Source of the DNA: Pseudocitrobacter corydidari
GTDB taxonomy: Bacteria; Pseudomonadota; Gammaproteobacteria; Enterobacterales; Enterobacteriaceae
Length of the DNA: 64,000 nucleotides
Reading direction: 5' to 3'
Assembly: GCF_021172065.1 (NCBI RefSeq)
Contig: NZ_CP087880.1
Coordinates: 2,146,583 to 2,210,582, forward strand
How positions within the stretch are numbered: position 1 is the stretch's first letter; the number at the start of each line of letters is the position of its first letter. Positions 30,726-42,702 of this stretch are shown here, one piece after another. The translations under genes and the position numbers were made by a program. The notes under the pieces were generated by a model. The model was given only the letters and a program-made list of their open reading frames with translations. It did not search any database and was not told where the DNA came from.

Positions 30726-30989
30726 ATGAAGAAGAGTCTCGCCCTGCTTGTGGCAGGCGCGTTTGCCGTCGTTACCTTCTCAGCCGTCGCCGCTCCGCAA
30801 CCTCTTGATGGTGATAACACCGGGCAACTCCGCCCGGCCGGTACGGTTTCTGCCTCAGGTGCCAGCTCGCTAGACGATCTGGAAGCAAAACTCGCGGAAA
30901 AAGCCCAGAAAGAGGGGGCAAAAGGTTTCGTTGTGGAATCCGCGAGCGGCAATAACAAGATGTTTGGTACAGCGACCATTTATAAATAA
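30726..30989 (+). CDS. mcbA: DUF1471 (YhcN/YahO-type) periplasmic protein McbA (YbiM)
   Basis: An 87-residue secreted small protein matching E. coli McbA, an MqsR/McbR-linked protein affecting colanic acid and biofilm. Signal peptide to about residue 22 (VAA). The DUF1471 core is GTVSASGASSLDDLEAKLAEKA, ending with KMFGTATIYK. The start follows TGGAGG. YbiJ (51.4 kb) is a paralogue with the same core and ending. In E. coli the next gene is fiu; here a large island intervenes. Confidence 0.93.
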   Translation: MKKSLALLVAGAFAVVTFSAVAAPQPLDGDNTGQLRPAGTVSASGASSLDDLEAKLAEKAQKEGAKGFVVESASGNNKMFGTATIYK

Positions 30990-31010
30990 TGGCTTCACAC
31001 ATCCACTTCC

Positions 31011-31037
31011 CTGCCCGGTAGCGTTCGCATCGGGCAG
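31011..31037 (+). terminator. Terminator of mcbA
   Basis: Stem CTGCCCG / CGGGCAG with a 13-nt loop and TTT after it. Confidence 0.75.
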
Positions 31038-31430
31038 TTTCATCTCCATATCACCCCCATTGAGAGGCTTTTGATTAGGATATTCCTGGTATGCAAAAAA
31101 AAATAAAATGAGTATAAAGCTAACTCCATGAAAGTATTTTGGTTTTAACGCATAGCTGTATTTATCTCGTGTTACGCGCCAGGATATCCAAAAATATGTG
31201 CATCTGCGTATGTTAAATTATGTTCAGAAAAACACCATTGCAGACATTCTACGCAACTTCTAACCTCCTCACGTTTATTAATCCTGCCAAAACGCCATCG
31301 TCAGAATAACGCGTTGACAAACCCCTCTGATTGCAGGGTTTTGAGCAGAGACATAGAATTCCTGCGTCTTCCACACGGGGGGTTACTCAAAATGAGGCTG
31401 GAAAAAGAAAAGTATGGAGATCCAGAGTCA
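31038..31430. other. AT-rich leader at the left edge of the mcbA-fiu island
   Basis: Nearly 400 bp with no convincing gene before the LuxR-like regulator. The composition becomes AT-rich immediately after the mcbA terminator, marking the left junction of the accessory island. Confidence 0.6.
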
Positions 31431-31958
31431 ATGAAGTTGCTCGTATTCAGCAATAACGCCTATCTGCACATTGCCTGTAAAGCCATTTTCCCCCACTCTA
31501 CGCTTAGCCAGCATTTAGCTATTTTAGATCCCAGTTCTTATCCATCATTGAGAGCGATACGCACCGCCATTGTTGAAAGTGAGATCACGCAGGACTACCG
31601 AATTCTTATTCTTAGCGGTAATGATCTTTGTTCCCGCCTACTTTCAGAACTCAGCACCCTCTCCCTGAAAGAATCCATTAATAATATTAAACAATTAACC
31701 GCCGTCATTTATCAGCCGGAAAGCTTATTACGTTACATTGCTCAGCACCTAAGCCTGACAAAGTTAACCCGAGAAGAGCTCCATTTAACCTATGCGATTC
31801 GCAGAGAAAAGACGATAAAAAGAGCGGCCAGTAAATTAAACATTAATGAAAAAAAACTTTATCACCATGCGGGTACCGCCGCCTCGCGATTGCATTTACG
31901 TTCAGGTAAAGAATTTATATACTTCCTGCACAAAGAATTTATTTATTCAACGTCATAA
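31431..31958 (+). CDS. LuxR-like helix-turn-helix regulator (orphan)
   Basis: A 175-residue putative regulator. The N-terminal half looks like a degenerate receiver or sensor fold (MKLLVFSNNAYLHIACKAIF), without recognisable phospho-acceptor aspartates in the right context. The C-terminal part is LuxR-type: LTREELHLTYAIRREKTIKRAASKLN, then KKLYHHAGTAASRLHLRSGKEF. The start is uncertain: ATG 31431 is preferred because the second such regulator in the window (41.5 kb) begins the same way (MAQLFVYTHNSAVRFAV), but ATG 31392 is possible. The DUF1090 gene follows 12 bp after and is probably co-transcribed. The target genes are unknown. Confidence 0.65.
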   Translation: MKLLVFSNNAYLHIACKAIFPHSTLSQHLAILDPSSYPSLRAIRTAIVESEITQDYRILILSGNDLCSRLLSELSTLSLKESINNIKQLTAVIYQPESLLRYIAQHLSLTKLTREELHLTYAIRREKTIKRAASKLNINEKKLYHHAGTAASRLHLRSGKEFIYFLHKEFIYSTS

Positions 31959-31970
31959 AGGCACATAACA

Positions 31971-32360
31971 ATGTTTTCTACCCAAAAATTCATCCCTGCA
32001 TTACTTCTTATCGCACCTCTTTTTGCTACCACCGCGCATGCCGCAGCGCAAACCGGTTGTGCGGCCAAAAAACAGGAAATTGAAAGACAGATCGATTACG
32101 CCAAAGCCCACGGCAACCAGCACCGCGTCAATGGTCTTGAAACAGCATTGAGTGAGGTTAATCGTAACTGTACCGAGAGTTCTTTGCGTAAAGATCGCGA
32201 AGATAAAATTCAGGAAAAAGAGCGAAAAGTTGCAGAACGCACTGAGGAATTAAAGGAAGCCCGCGAAACGGGTAACCAGGAAAAAATCGGCAAAAAAAGT
32301 AAAAAACTGGAAGAAGCGAAAGCTGAACTTGCCGAAGCGCGTGCAGCATTAAATAAATAA
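31971..32360 (+). CDS. DUF1090 periplasmic protein (YqjC-like)
   Basis: A 129-residue exported protein related to E. coli YqjC. Signal peptide MFSTQKFIPALLLIAPLFATTAHA; the mature part begins with a two-cysteine region (GCAAKKQEIERQIDYAKAHGN ... NRNC). The C-terminal half is an uninterrupted charged coiled coil (KIQEKERKVAERTEELKEA...). Function of the family is unknown. It follows the LuxR-like regulator and ends at a shared terminator facing bglB. Confidence 0.85.
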   Translation: MFSTQKFIPALLLIAPLFATTAHAAAQTGCAAKKQEIERQIDYAKAHGNQHRVNGLETALSEVNRNCTESSLRKDREDKIQEKERKVAERTEELKEARETGNQEKIGKKSKKLEEAKAELAEARAALNK

Positions 32361-32370
32361 CCATCCCAAA

Positions 32371-32405
32371 AAAAATACCCCCATCGTAGTACGAAGGGGG
32401 TATTT
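32371..32405. terminator. Bidirectional terminator between the DUF1090 gene and bglB
   Basis: Stem AAAATACCCCC / GGGGGTATTTT, with A and T tracts on both sides. Confidence 0.88.
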
Positions 32406-32426
32406 TATTATCTCTGCGAACAACGA

Positions 32427-35808
<3,382 letters not shown>

Positions 35809-35836
35809 TTTAGGTGTCTTCCGACGCGAGGTAGAA

Positions 35837-36706
35837 CTATTTTTTCAACGCCTTTTCATACTGCGCCTGATATTGCGGGGCATTCCACGCGCCATCAATC
35901 AGCGTATAGGTGATATAGCCTTTATTTAACCAGCCCGAATCGGTGTCATTCTGAACATTGTTTAAAGAGGCCGGGTTAATCGTCTGCTTTGCGGTACCGT
36001 CAGGCAAAATGTCATAGCCGATCTGCGGCGTAGGGAACATTTCGTTTTCAACAAAATGAACGCCTTTAATTTGTGTTTTTGGCAACGGCGGATAGTTAAT
36101 GCTTAACCCGGAGCCTTTCGGTAATAAAGCGCTGTTGGATACCGGTTTGTCGTTAAGTTTCCCCACCACCTCAACGACGTAATCAATCGCATCAGGCCAG
36201 TATTTATGCGTACTTGGCCATTTATTTTTCATTTCATCTTCGGTGTAGATGTATCCAATGCTGGCGGCAATCGCCGGGAAACCGTAGCGAATAGCGCGTG
36301 CGGCGGCGCTCACGGTACCGGAATTCACCTGCGCCATCCCGGTGTTCGGGCCATCATTAACGCCAGAAATAACCAAATCGGGGGGATTATCTTTCAACAA
36401 CCCCTGCAGGCCAAAATCGACGGAGTCCGCTGGGGTACCCGGGAAGCAGTAACGTTTATCAGCGATTTTTTTAACGTCAAAAACCTTACCGGTTTTAAAC
36501 GTTATCGCAGAGCCAATACCACTTTGATTGGTCGCCGGTGCAACCATCCAGACATCAAAACCTTTTTGCGCAAGCTTTTCCTGCAGCTGAATGCTGCCGG
36601 GAGATTCACAGCCATCATCATTCACAATCAGAATTTTTAGCGGATCGGCAGAAACCGTAAAACTTATCGCGGAGATCAGCGCGGCGGCAATTAACGTTAT
36701 CTTCAT
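35837..36706 (-). CDS. Exported SurE-like 5'/3'-nucleotidase
   Basis: A 289-residue SurE-family phosphatase with a Sec signal peptide (MKITLIAAALISAISFTVSA), so it should act in the periplasm, unlike cytoplasmic SurE (about 253 residues). The metal-dependent core is intact: ILIVNDDG (D30, D31), S62 in NQSG, and N117 in SGVNDGPN; the FPGTPADSVDFG and SGTVSAAARA segments also match SurE. A C-terminal extension of about 70 residues is specific to this protein. ATG 36706 follows AGGAG. It is the first gene of the surE-bglF-bglB unit and has its own RAT-terminator, so it appears to be BglG-controlled. Confidence 0.88.
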   Translation of the reverse strand: MKITLIAAALISAISFTVSADPLKILIVNDDGCESPGSIQLQEKLAQKGFDVWMVAPATNQSGIGSAITFKTGKVFDVKKIADKRYCFPGTPADSVDFGLQGLLKDNPPDLVISGVNDGPNTGMAQVNSGTVSAAARAIRYGFPAIAASIGYIYTEDEMKNKWPSTHKYWPDAIDYVVEVVGKLNDKPVSNSALLPKGSGLSINYPPLPKTQIKGVHFVENEMFPTPQIGYDILPDGTAKQTINPASLNNVQNDTDSGWLNKGYITYTLIDGAWNAPQYQAQYEKALKK

Positions 36707-36742
36707 CGTAGCTCCTGTTATCCCTGAGGGATAAATACAATG

Positions 36743-36817
36743 CAAAAAAAAACCTAAGGCCCCTGCTGCAACGTGTGCAGAAAGTGCCTTAGGTTTTGCC
36801 TGAATCAGTAACAATCC
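36743..36817 (-). promoter_or_regulatory. BglG-type antiterminator (RAT) and terminator upstream of the surE-like gene
   Basis: On the minus strand, the 26-nt RAT variant begins GGATTGTTACTG and ends AGGCAAAACC (36792-36817), with a shorter apical loop than at bglF. It overlaps a terminator of stem AACCTAAGGC / GCCTTAGGTT with an inner GCTGCA-type stem and a T9 run (36743-36794). Confidence 0.92.
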
Positions 36818-36877
36818 CGAGTTGCTAACGAAAATACGTCGTGTCGACGATTCCGTCCAGAGGGTGAAATGATTTTT

Positions 36878-36893
36878 TGTGATAGCGATCACC
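36878..36893. promoter_or_regulatory. CRP-cAMP site in the divergent surE / phosphatase promoter region
   Basis: TGTGATAGCGATCACC matches the CRP consensus TGTGA-N6-TCACA at nine of ten conserved positions. The site lies between two divergently read RAT modules. If the surE transcript begins near 36824 (a TATTTT at 36836-36831 on the minus strand), the site is centred near -61.5, a class I CRP position. Confidence 0.78.
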
Positions 36894-37040
36894 CTTACCT
36901 GCCTAATTACCCTTTCACTCACATGCTCTTAGATATTAAGTAAGCCAATATTACGGATATGAGGACGATCACATTTATATACATCACCGTTATAAATCAG
37001 ATGCACGGAAAAAATATTAGTGGTAATGTCCGCAGCAACT

Positions 37041-37127
37041 GGATTGTTACTGTTTCAACAGGCAAAACCTACGTTTTCTTCTCTCCTCCTGTATTGGGAA
37101 CGAGAAGAGTACGTAGGTTTTTTTTTG
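37041..37127 (+). promoter_or_regulatory. BglG-type antiterminator (RAT) and terminator upstream of the phosphatase gene
   Basis: The RAT begins GGATTGTTACTG and ends AGGCAAAACC (37041-37069). It overlaps a terminator of stem AACCTACG / CGTAGGTT, with an inner TCTTCTC / GAGAAGA stem, followed by nine T (37066-37127). The start codon of the phosphatase gene is 25 bp further on. Confidence 0.93.
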
Positions 37128-37151
37128 GCTACAAAAAAGGACGATGCAACG

Positions 37152-37949
37152 ATGAAAAAATGGTTACTTGGTGTGTTAATGGTGGTTACCGCTACTGCAA
37201 GCCCCGCACTCATGGCGCAGAGTAATGATAAAAACAGCCAGGATGAGGCGATCAATATCTATTTTGCCCGTCATGGAAAAACACTACTTAATACGTTAGA
37301 TCGCGTTCAGGGATGGGCTGACTCACCGCTCACACCAGAAGGTAAAGAGGTTGCCCGTTATTTAGGCGAAGGATTGAAAGAGATTAAATTCGATCGTTTT
37401 TATTCCAGCGACGCCGGGCGTCAGCGCGAAACGATGGCGGTTATTCTTCAGCAGGCGGGTGTAACAAATTATCATCTCACCGAGCTGGAAGGTTTACGCG
37501 AAGCCTTTTTTGGTAGCTTTGAAGGTGGCTATAACAAAGATATGGCGAATGCCGGCGCGCATGAATTAGGGATGGCCGATGCTAAGGCCCTGTTTAGCGC
37601 AATGAAATCAGGCACGCTGCCGGTAAAAGATAACCAGAATGCGCTGGCGAAAGCAGACCCGCAGCATCTGGCTGAAAACTATGAACAGGTGAAAACCCGC
37701 ACTCAGGCAGCCCTGAACACCATTGTTGAAACGGCGAAAAAAGAAGGCGACAAAAATATTCTGGCCATCTCGTCCGGCACATCAATGCAGATTATGATCT
37801 CCGACCTGACCGATAACCCGGCCAAAAATCTGCCGCTCGCCAACGCCGCCGTGGTCAAAATTACCTATAAAGATGGCAAATATAGCGTACCTGAAATTGG
37901 TACGATGAAGTACGTCGAGGCGGGTAAAAAGGCGCTCAGCAACAAATAA
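37152..37949 (+). CDS. Exported histidine phosphatase superfamily protein, second catalytic His missing
   Basis: A 265-residue branch-1 histidine phosphatase-like protein with signal peptide MKKWLLGVLMVVTATASPALMA. The phosphorylated histidine motif is ARHGKT (R40, H41, G42), with R90 in the SSDAGRQRET segment as second arginine. The usual second histidine, in a VSHG-type motif, is replaced: the sequence reads ILAISSGTSM with Ser208 at that position. It may therefore be an altered enzyme or a binding protein. ATG 37152 is chosen because the open frame further upstream runs through the RAT-terminator. It is followed by the OprD-type porin gene. Confidence 0.87.
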   Translation: MKKWLLGVLMVVTATASPALMAQSNDKNSQDEAINIYFARHGKTLLNTLDRVQGWADSPLTPEGKEVARYLGEGLKEIKFDRFYSSDAGRQRETMAVILQQAGVTNYHLTELEGLREAFFGSFEGGYNKDMANAGAHELGMADAKALFSAMKSGTLPVKDNQNALAKADPQHLAENYEQVKTRTQAALNTIVETAKKEGDKNILAISSGTSMQIMISDLTDNPAKNLPLANAAVVKITYKDGKYSVPEIGTMKYVEAGKKALSNK

Positions 37950-38028
37950 ACGCTTAGTCTCTTTTATTTTGGCCGTCAGCAGTGTCTCCTCTGTCTAAAT
38001 TGCTGCGACGGTCCTTTTTCGGGAACGG

Positions 38029-39339
38029 ATGATGCTTAAGTACATTACTCTCACGTTTTTAACGTGCGGGCTTTCTTCGCCCGTTTGGGCAAGCGAGAAC
38101 GCTTTCTTAAATGATGCATTTTTCACAGACTCACAGCTCACGCTCTCAGCAAAGAACTACTGGAAATACCTGAAAGAAGAAAATGCCAACCCCAAACATG
38201 TGCATAACGCTTGGGGGCAAGGCTTTGCAGCGGATTATCAATCTGGATATTTTGCCGATATCATTGGTTTTGACGTCACTTATTATAGCGCCATCAAACT
38301 AGGCGCCAGTGATTATTTTAACTCCCGTGGCGTACTGTATAACAACGGAACGGGAAACAATAAAAAAAATGCCGAGGGGTATTCTAAGTTCGGTCAACGA
38401 AACATTAAGCTGAAATATGCTATTGAGGATTTGCAGCTCAATGCCCGCTGGGGATGGCAGATGCTGAAAAACTATGGCGTCATTTCGACGTCAACGCGCC
38501 TCTCCCCGACGACCTACTCAGGCATTAGCGGAGGCGCGAGCTATGGCCACCTTACCCTGCGCGGCGCCTGGGTGGAAAATTCCATGGACCGAAACTCGCC
38601 GGATAAAAAACAGTTTCAGACCAACACCGGTAAAGATATTGGCTATCTGACAAGCGGCGAAATTCTCTGGAAAAGTGACGGGTTCGATGCACAGTATGCA
38701 TGGGGCGAAAGCAAAAACTATTTACAGCGCCACATCCTGTTCACGCAGCTTCGTCCGACATCTGACTGGACAATCGGCACACAAATTTACGCCACGCATG
38801 CGCAGGAAGAGTATCGCGCGATGCCGGCAAATAAACGTGACTTCGATAATAACGCCTGGCACTTTGCGATGGATGCGACCTGGAAAGGCGAGCGCTGGAG
38901 CAGTAAAACGGGGATCGGCTATACCGACGCGCAGAAAGCCAATGAAGTAGGATTTTATCCGCGTCATATGAGTAAGAACTCGCGCGGTACGTTTATCTCA
39001 ATGGCCTATGCGGGTGACGATTATCTGCGCGATGGTGAACTGATGTTTGCCAACATGACTGAATATCGTTTAACGCCCGATCTGGGCGTCGGCCTGGTTG
39101 GGAATATCGCGCAATTTAATTATAGAGGCAATCATGTGCGCAGCGGGGAGATCAACGCGTTTACCCGTTGGGCGCCTACCGATGCGTACTTCAAGAACTT
39201 TACGTTTTGGGCGATGTTCGGGCCTGGCTGGTCATATAAAGCGAGCGGTAAAACACCGGTGCTCACCAATGGCCATTATACCCGCACCCATACGCTGTCG
39301 GCAGAAGTCATTATGGAATATCGCTTCAGGTTATTCTGA
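38029..39339 (+). CDS. OprD-family outer membrane porin (ChiP-like)
   Basis: A 436-residue beta-barrel porin of the OprD/ChiP family. Signal peptide MMLKYITLTFLTCGLSSPVWA; family features are FLNDAFFTDSQLTLSAKNYW, FAADYQSGYFADIIGFDVTYYSAI near the N-terminus, and terminal EVIMEYRFRLF ending in Phe. It probably admits aryl-beta-glucosides or beta-linked oligosaccharides through the outer membrane, inferred from its place between the phosphatase gene and bglG. In E. coli the bgl operon carries a different porin, BglH, of the LamB type. Confidence 0.88.
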   Translation: MMLKYITLTFLTCGLSSPVWASENAFLNDAFFTDSQLTLSAKNYWKYLKEENANPKHVHNAWGQGFAADYQSGYFADIIGFDVTYYSAIKLGASDYFNSRGVLYNNGTGNNKKNAEGYSKFGQRNIKLKYAIEDLQLNARWGWQMLKNYGVISTSTRLSPTTYSGISGGASYGHLTLRGAWVENSMDRNSPDKKQFQTNTGKDIGYLTSGEILWKSDGFDAQYAWGESKNYLQRHILFTQLRPTSDWTIGTQIYATHAQEEYRAMPANKRDFDNNAWHFAMDATWKGERWSSKTGIGYTDAQKANEVGFYPRHMSKNSRGTFISMAYAGDDYLRDGELMFANMTEYRLTPDLGVGLVGNIAQFNYRGNHVRSGEINAFTRWAPTDAYFKNFTFWAMFGPGWSYKASGKTPVLTNGHYTRTHTLSAEVIMEYRFRLF

Positions 39340-39424
39340 TCCAAAAGAGGTACACGGCGGATCAAGCTCACGTTTTTTGCCCTTAATTTTTTAAAGGGAA
39401 GCATTCGGTGATAGATTGCGCCGC

Positions 39425-40346
<922 letters not shown>

Positions 40347-40389
40347 CACAGTTGTTGAATTATCCACATTGTGAATTTCATTTCTCATC

Positions 40390-40418
40390 ATCTTCTCTGC
40401 TCATTGGGCAGAGAAGAT
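40390..40418 (+). terminator. Strong hairpin after bglG
   Basis: Perfect 11-bp stem ATCTTCTCTGC-tcattgg-GCAGAGAAGAT, 44 bp after the bglG stop. No T run follows, so it may be an mRNA end-stabiliser or a factor-assisted terminator. Confidence 0.6.
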
Positions 40419-41141
40419 TATCCAAAATACGTCTCGCCGCTATTTCTTCTACATTTGTAGATGTTTTTAGATCGTTTTCAACAAAAAGTCATCGCCAAAA
40501 CCCACCGTTAAATCTATTTTCCCTATACAAATCTTTACTTCGAAAGTTTTCACCCTTTTTGGCTGACTGAGTGACAAATATTGATATCACCCGGTAAAAG
40601 CTGACAAAAGTCTATGCAACAACATTGATCTATAACATCGTTTTATAACGTCATGAAACACATGCTTTTTCGTAAGGATTACGCTTTGTTTTTTATCAAA
40701 TTTTATCGTTATGTTACGAAAATTTTGCATGTTTTAGTAAACATTTTTTTGACTATTCCTAAAATAAATTTGATGACATACAATGCTTACAGTTTAGAGA
40801 GTCATGTAACACATTGTTATAAATGAATTTTGATTTCATGATTGTGATTAAATTCCACTTTTTATGGTGATTTTAGTTAAAAAGACTGTTACCGAATTGA
40901 ATCAAAACGATGTTTATACCGGTAACATTCACATAACCAATTAGATTATATAGCTGTAAAAACCATTAAAGCAGTATAATTATCTGCATAAATCAATAGT
41001 TTCGATACTTTATATTGATAAGTCACTCTGATTGTCCGGTCTTTTCATCGCCAGTATAGTTCGCTGCAATTGGTCGGGTTAAGTAATGTGTCAGGAATGG
41101 ATAATCAGTTTTCAAAGGTAGCAAATCGGGAGGGGGCAACT
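40419..41141. other. Long AT-rich regulatory region before the fimbrial cluster
   Basis: About 720 bp without a gene, strongly AT-rich with many A and T tracts, as expected for an H-NS-bound region. It contains a possible -10 (TACAAT, 40779-40784) and an 8-bp inverted repeat, TGTTACCG / CGGTAACA, at 40887-40894 and 40920-40927. I see no transposase or invertase gene. Confidence 0.65.
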
Positions 41142-41528
41142 GTGCCTGAGATAAAGCTCTACGGCTATATGCTCTACGATACGCTGGAGTACAGAATATC
41201 CACCAGAACGCTAATCAACATTAAAAATGGCAAAATTAAACGATTAGGTGAAACCAAAGCCAGGCTGTTCAATTATCTGCTTGAACATGCGGAAGCGAAA
41301 TATATCGCTGACGAAACTCTCTACCAGCAGGTTTTTGAAAATAATGGTCTACGCTGCTCGAAGTCTTATCTTTGGGCAATGATTCGTCAGATCCATGCGG
41401 CCTTTCTTAGCGTGGGCTATGACCGTGCGCCTCTGAAACGTTTCGAGGGCAAAGGTTACGTTATCGACCAGGACAGTATTAAAAAATTTTATGTGATGGA
41501 AACCGCCAATTTAACGGATATCACGTAA
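41142..41528 (+). CDS. Winged-helix (OmpR/CadC-type) DNA-binding protein, fimbrial cluster regulator
   Basis: A 128-residue protein consisting almost wholly of one winged-helix domain like the N-terminus of CadC/ToxR: LINIKNGKIKRLGETKARLFNYLLEHAE, then YLWAMIRQIHAAFLSVGYDRAPLKRFEGKGYVI. There is no membrane segment or sensor domain. The start is GTG 41142, because GGAGG at 41129-41133 is spaced eight bases from it; the upstream candidates (ATG 41097, TTG 41070) lack a site. It is followed by a second regulator and then the fimbrial genes, so a role in fimbrial control is likely but inferred. Confidence 0.78.
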   Translation: MPEIKLYGYMLYDTLEYRISTRTLINIKNGKIKRLGETKARLFNYLLEHAEAKYIADETLYQQVFENNGLRCSKSYLWAMIRQIHAAFLSVGYDRAPLKRFEGKGYVIDQDSIKKFYVMETANLTDIT

Positions 41529-41544
41529 AGGGAGAAAGGGAACA

Positions 41545-42117
41545 TTGGCGCAACTATTCGTTTATACACACAATAGCGCGGTCCGATTTGCCGTTAACTC
41601 GTTAGTTGAAGATAAAGACGATGTCATCTTTTTTGACAATCGGCTGCAGTTTCTGGTCTGTGCGACCATTTTGAAGAACGCAAACTTGTTGATTGATGCG
41701 CTGCATGGAAACCATGATGACATCCGCTGGCTATACCCTAAATTAAAATTAAGAGGGATAGAAAGCAACGTGCATTACCTGGTTCCCTCGCGCATTGTGT
41801 CTAACAGTTATATGAAAGATTTTTCTCTGATAACCGATATTCTTGGTTTGAAATCGATTTGCCGCAGCGCGGGGAAGAGAAAATCGACGTTCAGCACCGG
41901 TAATCTGCGCTGCCTTATTCTCAAGGCACTTTCTGAGAGGATGAGTGATGCTGAACTGGAGTTTATTCTCACGCTATACGATGGGATGAGCAACACCTAT
42001 AAGGATTTAACAAGGAAAGAGATCAACAAACTGTATTACATAAGGAGGAAGTTGTTTTTGCAAAATGCAACTGAGTTAAAGCAGCTGATTCTCCTGTTAT
42101 CTGAGAAGAAAATTTAA
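41545..42117 (+). CDS. LuxR-like orphan regulator of the fimbrial cluster
   Basis: A 190-residue protein starting with TTG 41545 after AAAGGGAACA. The N-terminal half has a receiver-like pattern (MAQLFVYTHNSAVRFAVNSL) without clear phospho-acceptor. The C-terminal half (LSERMSDAELEFILTLYDGMSNTYKDLTRKEINKLYYIRRKLF) resembles a LuxR-type HTH with low conservation. It shares its beginning and layout with the regulator at 31.4 kb. It is 16 bp downstream of the winged-helix gene and 34 bp upstream of the first pilin, so all are probably one transcript. Confidence 0.65.
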   Translation: MAQLFVYTHNSAVRFAVNSLVEDKDDVIFFDNRLQFLVCATILKNANLLIDALHGNHDDIRWLYPKLKLRGIESNVHYLVPSRIVSNSYMKDFSLITDILGLKSICRSAGKRKSTFSTGNLRCLILKALSERMSDAELEFILTLYDGMSNTYKDLTRKEINKLYYIRRKLFLQNATELKQLILLLSEKKI

Positions 42118-42151
42118 ACCTGTATAGACACTACTTAGTGAAGAAGACAAC

Positions 42152-42691
42152 ATGAAAAACAATTTGAAACCTGCCTTGTGTAGTTTGTTAGTAATGATGG
42201 CGTCAGGGCATGCGAATGCTGCTGAGGTTGCGGCATCGGTTATGCCAACGGGCATGCTGAATATCAGTGGTAAAATCATCGATAAAGGCTGCACTCTTCA
42301 AGTAAAAGATATGGTAATCCAGCTGGCACCTACTACCTCGAGGAGTTATACAGCGGTCGGTGATATGGGGCCAAAAAGTGATCCTATAAATCTTGAGCTG
42401 ACGGGATGTCCTGCTAATACGGCGTTATCGTTTAGCGTCGCGGGTACCGCTGGTCAAACAACCTCATCTTACTCTATGGCAACAGAAACTACCAATGCGA
42501 AAGGTTTTGATATTTTCCTGTATGGACCTGGCGATGATACGCTTTTAGCGCCTAATACCAAGAAAACATTGACAACAGATAGTTCGGGGAATTTTAACGG
42601 ACAAATGACTGCTCGTGTAGTTTCTTACATGACATCTCCGAGTGTTGGTCTGTTAGATACAGTGTTCACATATACTTTGGCTTACAACTAA
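42152..42691 (+). CDS. Fimbrial subunit (type 1-like pilin), probable major subunit
   Basis: A 179-residue pilin. Signal peptide MKNNLKPALCSLLVMMASGHANA. The fimbrial fold is shown by an early cysteine (DKGCTLQV), a second cysteine (LTGCPANTAL) and the penultimate Tyr of the end FTYTLAYN that contacts the chaperone. An N-terminal donor strand (AEVAASVMPTGMLNISGKI) precedes the fold. It is the first structural gene of the cluster. Confidence 0.87.
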   Translation: MKNNLKPALCSLLVMMASGHANAAEVAASVMPTGMLNISGKIIDKGCTLQVKDMVIQLAPTTSRSYTAVGDMGPKSDPINLELTGCPANTALSFSVAGTAGQTTSSYSMATETTNAKGFDIFLYGPGDDTLLAPNTKKTLTTDSSGNFNGQMTARVVSYMTSPSVGLLDTVFTYTLAYN

Positions 42692-42702
42692 AAGAAAAAA
42701 AT

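Noticed and set aside
37020..37151. N-terminal extension of the histidine phosphatase to 37020
   Set aside because: The extension would be translated from the RAT-terminator itself, and the real signal peptide starts at ATG 37152.
40887..40927. Inverted repeat before the fimbrial genes as a phase-variation switch
   Set aside because: Only 8-bp arms with 25 bp between, too short to hold a promoter, and no tyrosine recombinase gene nearby. A regulator binding site is the more modest reading.
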